Source of the DNA: a bacterium
Lineage (GTDB): Bacteria > Krumholzibacteriota > Krumholzibacteriia > LZORAL124-64-63
Direction: 5' to 3'
DNA length: 6,036 nucleotides
NCBI GenBank assembly: GCA_030635025.1
Contig: DAOVZQ010000175.1
Span: 1 to 6,036 of the forward strand
Shown here: in pieces, positions 1 to 5,810 of the stretch
Layout of the letters: the number at the start of each line of letters is the position of its first letter
Position numbering within the stretch: the first letter of the stretch is position 1
The notes under the pieces: generated by a model
Seen by the model: only the letters and a program-made list of their open reading frames with translations
The model's database searches: none
Told to the model about the DNA's origin: nothing
Position numbers and translations under genes: made by a program

Positions 1-1
1 C

Positions 2-1036
2 CAGTACGAGAGCGAGGTCGTCTACCATTCCATCGAGAAGTCGCTGGAGGAGAAGGGTGTCCTGTTCATGGACATGGACTCCGCGTTGCGCGAGCACCCC
101 GAGATCGTCAGGAAGTACTTCGGGACGGTCATCCCGACCCGCGACAACAAGTTCTCGGCCCTGAACACGGCGGCGTGGTCGGGCGGCTCGTTCATCTACG
201 TGCCCAAGAACACCAAGGTGGACATTCCGCTGCAGGCCTACTTCCGCATCAACGCGGAGAACATGGGGCAGTTCGAGCGCACGCTGATTCTCGCCGACGA
301 GGGCTCGAGCATACACTACATCGAGGGCTGCACTGCGCCGACCTACTCTTCGGACTCGTTGCACTCTGCGGTGGTGGAATTGGTCGCCATGAAGGGCGCC
401 CACATCCGCTACACGACCATCCAGAACTGGTCCACCAACGTCTTCAACCTGGTCACCAAGCGGGCCCACGCCCACGAGGACGCCGTGGTCGAGTGGGTCG
501 ACGGCAATATCGGCTCGAAACTGACCATGAAGTACCCGGCCATCGTGCTGAAGGGCGAGCGAGCCCACGGCGAAGTGCTGTCGATCGCTTTCGCCGGTCA
601 CGGTCAGCACCAGGACGCCGGCGCCAAGATGATCCATGCTGCGCCCAACACCACCTCGCGCATCGTCAGCAAGAGCATCAGCAAGGACGACGGGCGCTCG
701 TCGTACCGAGGGCTGATCAAGGTGGCGCGAAATTGCGGCGGCTGTAAGACCAATGTGGAATGCGATGCGTTGCTGATCGGCGAGCAGGCCCGGTCGGACA
801 CCTACCCGACCATGGACGTGGCCGAGAACGATGTGCGCGTCGAACACGAGGCGCGCGTCTCGAAGGTGGGCGAGGAGCAACTCTTCTACCTGCAAAGCCG
901 CGGCCTGGACGAGGACAAGGCGCGACTGATGATCGTCAATGGCTTCATCGAGCCGTTCGTCAAGGAACTGCCCATGGAGTATGCCGTGGAACTGAACAGG
1001 CTGATCGAGCTGGAGATGGAGGGTTCCGTTGGCTAA
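2..1036 (+). CDS. sufB: Fe-S cluster assembly scaffold SufB (5' partial)
   Basis: SufB is the main scaffold subunit of the cytoplasmic SufBCD complex, on which Fe-S clusters are built from persulfide sulfur. The frame is open from the first bases, so the 5' end lies outside the window: about 344 C-terminal residues are present of a family total near 470. The visible ATG at 68 is internal, because the conserved stretch YHSIEKSLEEKG precedes it. Numbering from the first visible codon, I see the EGCTAP motif (C110), QNWS, VTKRA, the cysteine in VECDALLIG (C254) and an EHE triad (281-283). These match residues known to matter in E. coli SufB; the 29-residue spacing from C254 to the last Glu equals that between E. 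coli C405 and E434. The C-terminal MEYAVELNRLIELEMEGSVG is typical of the Gram-positive-type SufB. An unusual CGGC pair (C245, C248) lies just before C254. The gene overlaps sufD by 8 nt. Confidence 0.97.
   Translation, partial: QYESEVVYHSIEKSLEEKGVLFMDMDSALREHPEIVRKYFGTVIPTRDNKFSALNTAAWSGGSFIYVPKNTKVDIPLQAYFRINAENMGQFERTLILADEGSSIHYIEGCTAPTYSSDSLHSAVVELVAMKGAHIRYTTIQNWSTNVFNLVTKRAHAHEDAVVEWVDGNIGSKLTMKYPAIVLKGERAHGEVLSIAFAGHGQHQDAGAKMIHAAPNTTSRIVSKSISKDDGRSSYRGLIKVARNCGGCKTNVECDALLIGEQARSDTYPTMDVAENDVRVEHEARVSKVGEEQLFYLQSRGLDEDKARLMIVNGFIEPFVKELPMEYAVELNRLIELEMEGSVG
1018..1023 (+). promoter_or_regulatory. Shine-Dalgarno of sufD, inside the sufB 3' end
   Basis: GGAGGG lies 5 nt before the TTG at 1029. 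It is what supports this non-ATG start for sufD. The next in-frame ATG, at 1131, is 34 codons further in. Confidence 0.7.
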
Positions 1037-2357
1037 GACCGAACTGGATACACGAACGGACTTGGGGGCGAGCCTGCCCGCCGAGGATAAGGTCGGCGAC
1101 ATCTCGCGCCTGCTGGGTGAGTCCAAGGATATGCTGGCTGCGCGCGTGTCGGCCCATGGTCGTCTGCTCGGACGGGATCTGCCCGACCGGGTCAAGCACC
1201 TGTGGACGTTCACGGACCCGCGGCACATGTTGCCCGGTGACCCGGTGCCCGAGCGATCGGCTGCGTCCGCAGTCGACGTATCGGACACCGCCGTCGCAGG
1301 AGCCGAAGTGCCCGATGGCGCAGCCGCCCTGATCGTGCTGCGTCCCGGGGGCGCGCCGGTTGTGAATCTGGCGCCCTCCGCGCGCGCCGCGGGCCTCGTC
1401 GCCGCGCCCATCACGAACACCCTGGGTCTTTCTGGTATGGAAGAAGGCGAAGACGAGAGATCGTCCGGGCTCTTCCACGATCTCAATACCGCTCTTTGGA
1501 ACTGCGGCGTACATATTGAATTGCCGCGTGGCGCGATCTTGGTGGACCCCGTCCTGGTCATCGTTCAGGCCGGCTCCGGTTCCACCTTGCCGCGCCTGGT
1601 TGTCGATGTGCGCGAGGGGGCGAACCTGACGGTTGTCGAGAAGCACACCGGCGGCTGCGAAGGCGCACGCATCCTCGGCCGCACCGAACTGAGCGCCGCT
1701 GAGGGAGCCCGGCTGAACCACGTGTTGATCCAGCGCTGGGAGAGCGGAGTCAACGGACATTTGACAGTACGCGGCTATGCCGATCGCGATGCCGACCTGT
1801 TGACGGTTTTCGCCTCGCTGGGCGGCGATCGCGCCAAGGTCGACCTGTTTACCGATCTGATCGGCGAGGGCGCCCGCAGCGAGATGCGAGGCATAGCGCT
1901 GGCGGCGGCGAACCAGCGTTTCGATCATCATACCAGTCACCGTCACAAGTCCGGTCACACCTGGAGTAATATCGATTTCAAGGCCGTGGCCGACGACGAT
2001 GCCCGCAGCAGTTACACGGGTCTGATCCGCATCGAGGAGACGGCCCGCGAGAGCGAAGCCTTCCAGGAAAATCGCAACCTCTTGCTGAGCGACACGGGCC
2101 GGGCCGACTCGATCCCCGAGCTCGAGATCCTCAACGAAGACGTGTCCTGCAGCCACGGTGCGACAGTGGCCCCGGTCGATCCCGAACAACTCTTCTATCT
2201 GCAGAGCCGGGGGCTTGACGCGGACGAAGCCCTTCGGCTCGTCGTGCAGGGTTTCCTGGGCCAGACTCTCGACCGGTTGCCCCAAGGCGTGCGTGAGACG
2301 GTTGCGGCGATCATCGGGTCCCGGCTGGAAACGAACCGCGGGGGGGAGGCGGCATGA
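1029..2357 (+). CDS. sufD: Fe-S cluster assembly protein SufD
   Basis: SufD is the SufB paralogue that pairs with it in the SufBCD scaffold and is needed for iron entry into the nascent cluster. The protein has 442 residues, normal for the family. A variable helical N-terminal part (about 1-140) is followed by the SufBD beta-helix core, which begins near LFHDLNTALWNCG (148-160) and runs to about residue 400. The CSH motif (C374, H376) matches the E. coli SufD C358/H360 pair at the SufB-SufD interface. DDDARSSYTGLIRI and EQLFYLQSRGL are shared with the SufB upstream, as expected for paralogues. The start is TTG, chosen because of the GGAGGG 5 nt upstream and the 8-nt overlap with sufB, which suggests translational coupling. 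Residues 70-135 are Ala/Pro/Val-rich and poorly conserved. The stop codon overlaps the sufS ATG as ATGA. Confidence 0.95.
   Translation: MAKTELDTRTDLGASLPAEDKVGDISRLLGESKDMLAARVSAHGRLLGRDLPDRVKHLWTFTDPRHMLPGDPVPERSAASAVDVSDTAVAGAEVPDGAAALIVLRPGGAPVVNLAPSARAAGLVAAPITNTLGLSGMEEGEDERSSGLFHDLNTALWNCGVHIELPRGAILVDPVLVIVQAGSGSTLPRLVVDVREGANLTVVEKHTGGCEGARILGRTELSAAEGARLNHVLIQRWESGVNGHLTVRGYADRDADLLTVFASLGGDRAKVDLFTDLIGEGARSEMRGIALAAANQRFDHHTSHRHKSGHTWSNIDFKAVADDDARSSYTGLIRIEETARESEAFQENRNLLLSDTGRADSIPELEILNEDVSCSHGATVAPVDPEQLFYLQSRGLDADEALRLVVQGFLGQTLDRLPQGVRETVAAIIGSRLETNRGGEAA
2341..2349 (+). promoter_or_regulatory. Shine-Dalgarno of sufS, inside the sufD 3' end
   Basis: A run of six G followed by AGG ends 4 nt before the ATG at 2354. 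This strong site fixes the sufS start and therefore the unusual N-terminal extension of the protein. Confidence 0.7.
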
Positions 2358-3646
2358 GGAGCGACCTGCATTTCCTCAAGGGACCCGCGGGGGCGAGCGC
2401 CTGCGAAGGCCAGGACGGCGACTGTATCCGTTGCGGCGCCATTTGCGTCGAGCGGTTTCCGGTCCTCAAACGCCTGGTCAACGGCCATCGTCTTGTCTAT
2501 CTCGACAGCGCGGCCACGGCACAGAAACCCGAAGGGGTCATCGCGGCCCAGGCCCGCTATTACCGTCGACACAACGCCAACGTACACCGCGGCATGCACA
2601 CCCTGGCCTCTGAAGCGACCGATCTCTACGAGACGTGCCGCCGTCGTACGGCCCGCTTCCTGGGCGTGACTCGCCCGGAACAGGTCATCATGACCAACGG
2701 GGCGACCGGCGCCCTGAACCTGGCGGCCTTCGGACTGCGTCACACCCTGAACCCCGGCGACGAGATCCTGCTCACCGAAATGGAGCATCACGCCAATCTC
2801 GTGCCCTGGATCAAGCTTGCTCGTCAGGAAGGGTTGTTGCTGCGGCACATCCCCGTGACCGACGATGGCCGGCTTGACCTTGGCGCGTTGCCCGAGATGC
2901 TGACCGACCGCACCCGCATCGTGTCGTTGACCCATGCCTCCAACGTGCTGGGCACGATCAACCCCGTGGCCGAGATTGCGGCCGCGGCCCACAAGCGGGG
3001 CGCCGTGGTTATCGTCGACGCCGCCCAGAGCGTAGGGCACATGCCGGTGGACTTCGACGCTTTGGGCGTGGACCTGCTGGCCTTTTCGGCCCACAAGGTC
3101 TACGGCCCCATGGGGCTGGGTTTCCTGGTGGGCACACCGGAGATCCTGTCGCGGCTCGAACCCGTCGAATTCGGCGGTGAAATGATCGAGACGGTTACCC
3201 TCGACGACGCCACCTGGGCCGACGTGCCGCATCGCTTCGAGGCGGGCACGCCCAACGTTGCGGCGGCTGCGGCTTTTCCCGCGGCTCTCGATCTGATCGA
3301 GGAGGCCACGCTTGAAAGGATTCGCACACACGAGATACAGCTCACCGGCTACGCCCTCGAGACCCTGTCCGCTTTCGACGAATTGACGATCTACGGCCCC
3401 GACGATCCATCGCAGCGAGGGGGGCTGGTGTCCTTCCACGACGCGAAGATCCATCCCCATGATCTCGCCCAGCTGCTCGACGCCAGGGGAGTGGCCGTAA
3501 GGGCCGGGCACCATTGTGCCCAGCCCCTGCATCGCCGGCTCGGAGTCGTCGCGACCGCACGGGCCTCGTTCGGACTCTACAACTCGCATGACGATATCGA
3601 CGCCATGGCCGACGCCATCAGGTATGCCCGGGAGGTTTTCGCGTGA
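2354..3646 (+). CDS. sufS: Cysteine desulfurase SufS with a cysteine-rich N-terminal extension
   Basis: SufS is a PLP-dependent class V aminotransferase-fold enzyme that converts L-cysteine to L-alanine and an enzyme-bound persulfide, which SufU then receives. It acts in the cytoplasm as a dimer. In the 430-residue product I see the N-terminal YLDSAATAQKP (49-59), the PLP-stacking EHH (144-146), VDAAQS with D222, the PLP lysine K248 in SAHKVYGP, and the catalytic C388 in RAGHHCAQP, followed by RASFGLYN. These identify group II desulfurases. Compared with E. coli SufS (K226, C364) the residues are shifted by 22-24, owing to an N-terminal extension. The extension holds C17, C24, C27 and C31 (C-x6-C-x2-C-x3-C), a metal-site-like spacing; only two other cysteines occur in the protein. 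No ATG, GTG or TTG lies in frame between 2354 and the conserved core, so the extension belongs to the gene as read here. The start overlaps the sufD stop (ATGA). Confidence 0.96.
   Translation: MRSDLHFLKGPAGASACEGQDGDCIRCGAICVERFPVLKRLVNGHRLVYLDSAATAQKPEGVIAAQARYYRRHNANVHRGMHTLASEATDLYETCRRRTARFLGVTRPEQVIMTNGATGALNLAAFGLRHTLNPGDEILLTEMEHHANLVPWIKLARQEGLLLRHIPVTDDGRLDLGALPEMLTDRTRIVSLTHASNVLGTINPVAEIAAAAHKRGAVVIVDAAQSVGHMPVDFDALGVDLLAFSAHKVYGPMGLGFLVGTPEILSRLEPVEFGGEMIETVTLDDATWADVPHRFEAGTPNVAAAAAFPAALDLIEEATLERIRTHEIQLTGYALETLSAFDELTIYGPDDPSQRGGLVSFHDAKIHPHDLAQLLDARGVAVRAGHHCAQPLHRRLGVVATARASFGLYNSHDDIDAMADAIRYAREVFA
3630..3636 (+). promoter_or_regulatory. Shine-Dalgarno of sufU, inside the sufS 3' end
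   Basis: GGGAGGT lies 6 nt before the GTG at 3643. That spacing favours the GTG over the in-frame ATG at 3655, which would be 18 nt away. Confidence 0.6.
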
Positions 3647-4116
3647 TCGGGGAAATGGACGAACTCTATCGCGAGGTGATTCTCGATCACCACCGTGCGC
3701 CCCGCGGCTCAGCGGTTATCGACACGCCCGACCTGGAGGCCGAGGGCAAGAACCCGTCCTGCGGCGACGAGCTGACTCTCAAGTTAAGATTGGACGGGGA
3801 CTGTGTCGTTGAGGTTTCGGCGGTCACATGCGGCTGCGCCATCGCGACGGCCAGCGGCTCGATATTGGCCGAACTGGTGACGGGACGAACACTCGCGGAG
3901 GTTCGTCAATTAGCCGACGCCTTCCGCGAGCACATGCACGGTGACGGCGACGAGCTGCCCGACGAACTGGACCCGGGCGATCTCGATATCCTCACCAGTG
4001 TGCGCCGGTTTCCCGCGCGTATCAAGTGTGCCTTGCTCCCCTGGATGACGGCCCTCGAGGCCATCGCATCCCACACCCAGGATCGCCCCGTGGGCGTTTC
4101 GACCACGGAGGTATGA
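3643..4116 (+). CDS. sufU: Zinc-dependent sulfurtransferase SufU
   Basis: SufU is an IscU-fold protein that in SUF systems of the Bacillus type takes the persulfide from SufS through a zinc-site ligand exchange, and so replaces SufE. The 157-residue product starts with the family signature DELYREVILDHHRAPR (6-21). The expected zinc ligands are C40 and D42 (NPSCGD), C65 (GCAIATAS) and C129 (RFPARIKCA). The GDGDELPDELDPGDLDIL stretch (100-117) is the acidic region typical of SufU and absent from IscU. The usual glycine-rich approach to the second cysteine reads TCGCAIA here, which puts an additional C63 two residues before the ligand C65; C54 is also extra. The GTG start overlaps the sufS stop as GTGA, and the sulfur donor and its acceptor are adjacent. 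The last 15 or so residues are not conserved. Confidence 0.94.
   Translation: MIGEMDELYREVILDHHRAPRGSAVIDTPDLEAEGKNPSCGDELTLKLRLDGDCVVEVSAVTCGCAIATASGSILAELVTGRTLAEVRQLADAFREHMHGDGDELPDELDPGDLDILTSVRRFPARIKCALLPWMTALEAIASHTQDRPVGVSTTEV
4107..4112 (+). promoter_or_regulatory. Shine-Dalgarno of the SufT-like gene
   Basis: GGAGGT at the very end of sufU, 5 nt before the ATG at 4118, is an optimal ribosome binding site and supports that start. Confidence 0.65.
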
Positions 4117-4117
4117 C

Positions 4118-4435
4118 ATGAATGCACCGAGTCAGGCCCAGATCATCGAAGCCCTGCGACCGGTCATCGATCCGGAAATGAATCTGTCCATCGTGGACCT
4201 GGGACTGTTGCGCAGCGTGGAAGTCGAGCCCGACGACGGCAACGTCCAGATCGACCTGACCCTCACCAGCCCCATGTGTCCCCTGGCCCCGGAGATCATC
4301 ACAGCCACGCGCAATGCGGCCATGGGCGTCGCCGGTGTCCGGTCGTGCTTCGTGGACTTGGTGTGGAGCCCGCCCTGGGATCCGCGCACCGACGCCACCG
4401 AGGACGTCAGGGCCGAACTGGGTATCTGGGACTAG
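4118..4435 (+). CDS. sufT: MIP18/DUF59 family Fe-S assembly factor (SufT-like)
   Basis: This 105-residue product is a stand-alone MIP18 (DUF59) domain. The family includes SufT, PaaD and eukaryotic CIA2, which assist Fe-S cluster maturation or delivery to target proteins. Diagnostic features are DPE (18-20), SIVDLGLL (24-31), a TLTSPMCPLAPEI segment with the conserved C54 (48-60), and the C-terminal WSPPWDP (83-89) and AELGIWD end. A second cysteine, C77, follows the conserved region. The gene starts 1 nt after the sufU stop behind a strong ribosome binding site, so it is very probably co-transcribed with the suf genes. Domain assignment is firm; the name SufT rests on the suf context, since the domain alone does not separate SufT from related metal-sulfur assembly proteins. 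It is the last gene of the operon. Confidence 0.9.
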   Translation: MNAPSQAQIIEALRPVIDPEMNLSIVDLGLLRSVEVEPDDGNVQIDLTLTSPMCPLAPEIITATRNAAMGVAGVRSCFVDLVWSPPWDPRTDATEDVRAELGIWD

Positions 4436-4456
4436 TCCGGTCGACAGCGCCTAGTC
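4429..4456 (+). other. Convergent gene junction with a short inverted repeat over both stop codons
   Basis: The SufT-like gene and the opposing propeller gene end 15 nt apart. GACTAG (4430-4435) and CTAGTC (4451-4456) form a 6-bp inverted repeat that contains both TAG stop codons. GGACTAGTCC (4429-4438) is itself a palindrome, and GTCGAC lies in the loop. There is no T-tract on either side, so I do not call this an intrinsic terminator; no other terminator fits in this gap. Confidence 0.35.
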
Positions 4457-5524
4457 GATCCATTTCGTTACGAAGATGTTGGTATCCCGCGGACCGGTGT
4501 TGTGCCGGTTGCTGCCGAAGACGAAGGTCTCGCCGTCGGGCGCCCACATGGGGAATCCGTCGAAACCCTCCGAGTAGGTGATCCGCTCCAGGTTCCCGCC
4601 GTCCACATCCACCATCCACAGATCGAACTCGCGGCCCCGGGGATCCGGGTGGTTACTCGCGAAGATGATCTTCTCGCCGGAGGGATGAAAGAAGGGGCCG
4701 AAGGACGCGCAGCCGAGGGTCGTGATCTGAATCTGGCCGGATCCGTCGGCATTCATCACGAATATTTCCATGACCGAGGGCCGCACCTTCTCGTCCGCCA
4801 GCAAACGACGGAAATCGTCCAGGGCGGGGCCGGGCTCGGGATGGTGGCTGCGGTAGCAGATCTTCGTGCCGTCGGGGGAGAAGAAGGGGCCGCCGTCGTA
4901 CCCGGGCGTGTCGGTCAGGCGGCGGACGTTCCCGCCGTCGAGATCCATGGTGTAGATGTCCAGGTCGCCGTCGCGGGCCGAGGTGAAGACGATGGTTTCG
5001 CCGTCGGCGGAGACGGTGGCCTCGGCGTCGTATCCCGGCGTGTCGGTGAGTCGGATCAGCTCGCCGGATTCCGGGTCCAGCCTTACGATGTCGTATCCCG
5101 CGAACAGGCCCCATACATAACCCTGGCTCATGTCCGGGGGCGTGGGGCATTCGGGTCCGGCGAGATGCGTGGTGGCGTAGACCACGTACCGGTCGTCCTT
5201 GGTGAAGTAGGCGCAGGTCGTGCGTCCCTCGCCGGTGGACAGCAGTTCGGGATTGCCGCCGCCGACGGGCATGACCATGATCTGGTCGCAGGCGTACGGC
5301 GGGCGCGTCGTCTGGAAGACCAACCGCTCGGAGTCGTAGCTGAAATAGGCTTCGGCGTTTTCGCCCCCGTCGGTCAGCATGTGCAGGACGGAGAAGTGGC
5401 TCTCCCGTGGGTCCGGCTGGTATTGGCGGGGCAGGGGACTCTCGTCGGCGCAAGCCGTCGTGATGGGCAGCAGCAGACTGGTCGCAATCAGGACGAAGGC
5501 CGCGGTCATGGCTACATGTTTCAT
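4451..5524 (-). CDS. Exported PD40 (TolB/WD40-like) beta-propeller protein
   Basis: The 357-residue product begins with a Sec signal peptide: MKH, a hydrophobic stretch (about 7-24) and a likely signal peptidase I site after ACA (24-26). C25 sits in a poor lipobox (TTAC), so a lipoprotein is less likely. The mature part consists of about six PD40-type blades, starting near residues 50, 94, 157, 202, 264 and 313. They have the pattern LTDTPGYD...SxDGxxIVFxS...DIYxMDxDGGN, enough to close a six-bladed propeller. Blades 3 and 4 share RLTDTPGYD exactly, and blade 4 has a charged insertion (about 229-250, PALDDFRRLLADEKVRP). The N-terminal domain of true TolB is absent and no tol/pal genes are nearby, so it should not be called tolB. 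The role is unknown; protein or ligand binding in the periplasm is an inference. The start at 5524 has only a weak GGA 9 nt upstream; M6 is an alternative. Confidence 0.88.
   Translation of the reverse strand: MKHVAMTAAFVLIATSLLLPITTACADESPLPRQYQPDPRESHFSVLHMLTDGGENAEAYFSYDSERLVFQTTRPPYACDQIMVMPVGGGNPELLSTGEGRTTCAYFTKDDRYVVYATTHLAGPECPTPPDMSQGYVWGLFAGYDIVRLDPESGELIRLTDTPGYDAEATVSADGETIVFTSARDGDLDIYTMDLDGGNVRRLTDTPGYDGGPFFSPDGTKICYRSHHPEPGPALDDFRRLLADEKVRPSVMEIFVMNADGSGQIQITTLGCASFGPFFHPSGEKIIFASNHPDPRGREFDLWMVDVDGGNLERITYSEGFDGFPMWAPDGETFVFGSNRHNTGPRDTNIFVTKWID
4895..4922 (-). repeat. Propeller-blade repeat copy 1 (pairs with 5027-5054)
   Basis: This 28-bp segment matches 5027-5054 at 24 of 28 positions, 132 bp (44 codons) away. 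Both copies encode RLTDTPGYD at the start of adjacent blades, so it reflects internal blade duplication within the propeller gene. Confidence 0.6.
5027..5054 (-). repeat. Propeller-blade repeat copy 2 (pairs with 4895-4922)
   Basis: This is the partner of the copy at 4895-4922, encoding the same nine residues at the start of blade 3. The four differences are mostly silent, consistent with a duplicated blade under protein-level constraint. Confidence 0.6.
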
Positions 5525-5573
5525 ATCGATTTATCCAGTGTGAAATGCTCTTGATTGCGGACGAACGAGCGGC

Positions 5574-5602
5574 AATGTACCACAAAAGACGCTCAGGGAC
5601 AA
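5574..5602 (-). promoter_or_regulatory. Candidate sigma70-type promoter of the propeller gene
   Basis: Read leftward, TTGTCC (5602-5597) is followed by a 17-nt spacer and TACATT (5579-5574). Each hexamer matches the consensus at 4 of 6 positions, and TGG directly precedes the -10, giving an extended -10 TGn. A transcript would start near 5567 with a leader of roughly 43 nt. The assignment is by pattern only. Confidence 0.35.
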
Positions 5603-5604
5603 AT

Positions 5605-5624
5605 CGGGTACCGCACGGTACCCG
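5605..5624. promoter_or_regulatory. 20-bp dyad, possible operator
   Basis: CGGGTACCG (5605-5613) and CGGTACCCG (5616-5624) are exact reverse complements separated by CA. Each arm contains GGTACC, and the two copies are spaced 10 bp, one helical turn. The dyad lies 2 bp upstream of the candidate -35 of the propeller gene, a usual place for an activator or repressor site. It could also fold as a hairpin, but no T-tract follows and it ends no gene. Confidence 0.4.
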
Positions 5625-5739
5625 CTCAATGAGTTCCGACGATCAGTACGGGGTGGGGGACGCGTCTGCATCGTCAGGTCCGGAGCTTCATACAGTAGTA
5701 AACCCCTTGGTATTGCGTCCCATATCGCGGGTTGAATCC

Positions 5740-5772
5740 TGCCCGGGCAAGTGTTATTGATTCTTGGATAAT
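5740..5772 (+). promoter_or_regulatory. Possible sdhC promoter region (-10 only)
   Basis: GATAAT at 5767-5772 matches the -10 consensus at 5 of 6 positions and lies 38 nt before the sdhC start. No -35 hexamer is found at the right distance; instead the 10-bp palindrome TGCCCGGGCA ends exactly 17 nt upstream. If real, the promoter would depend on an activator or another sigma factor. Confidence 0.22.
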
Positions 5773-5797
5773 CCTTTTCTCTCGGTGGTCATCAGCG

Positions 5798-5803
5798 CTG
5801 GAG
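5798..5803 (+). promoter_or_regulatory. Shine-Dalgarno of sdhC
   Basis: CTGGAG with its GGAG core lies 7 nt before the ATG at 5811 and supports that start. Confidence 0.55.
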
Positions 5804-5810
5804 CTTGTCC

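Larger units (their letters stand above)
5525..5810. other. Divergent intergenic region between the propeller gene and sdhC
   Basis: This 286-nt stretch separates the leftward propeller gene from the rightward sdhC, so it should hold both promoters. It contains the 20-bp dyad at 5605-5624, a leftward promoter candidate at 5574-5602, the palindrome TGCCCGGGCA at 5740-5749 and a GATAAT at 5767-5772. Open frames across it resemble no protein I recognise and lack ribosome binding sites. I see no RNA gene or riboswitch. Confidence 0.6.

Noticed and set aside
68..1036. ATG at 68 as the start of sufB
   Set aside because: The frame is open upstream to the window edge and encodes conserved SufB sequence there; the protein would also lack much of its N-terminal part.
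960..2285. A 441-codon open frame on the minus strand opposite sufD
   Set aside because: It is a shadow of high-GC coding sequence. The plus strand encodes a clear SufD, and the antisense product is low-complexity, rich in Arg/Gly/Gln, with no recognisable domain.
2195..3589. A 464-codon open frame on the minus strand opposite sufS
   Set aside because: It is opposite an unmistakable cysteine desulfurase; the antisense product has no family features and its composition mirrors the sense codons.
4451..5524. Calling the propeller gene tolB, or a lipoprotein
   Set aside because: The TolB N-terminal domain and tol/pal neighbours are absent, and the sequence before C25 (TTA) is a poor lipobox while ACA gives a better signal peptidase I site.
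4502..5554. A 350-codon open frame on the plus strand opposite the propeller gene
   Set aside because: The minus strand has a signal peptide and regular PD40 repeats, while the plus-strand product is Val/Gly/Asp-rich without motifs and merely mirrors the repeats.
5605..5624. The dyad as an intrinsic terminator
   Set aside because: It has only 2 nt between the arms, no T-tract on either strand, and lies upstream of both flanking genes, so it ends neither.
5545..5760. A possible 71-residue gene in the divergent intergenic region
   Set aside because: It has no ribosome binding site, a product without recognisable features, and it runs across the promoter candidate and the dyad.
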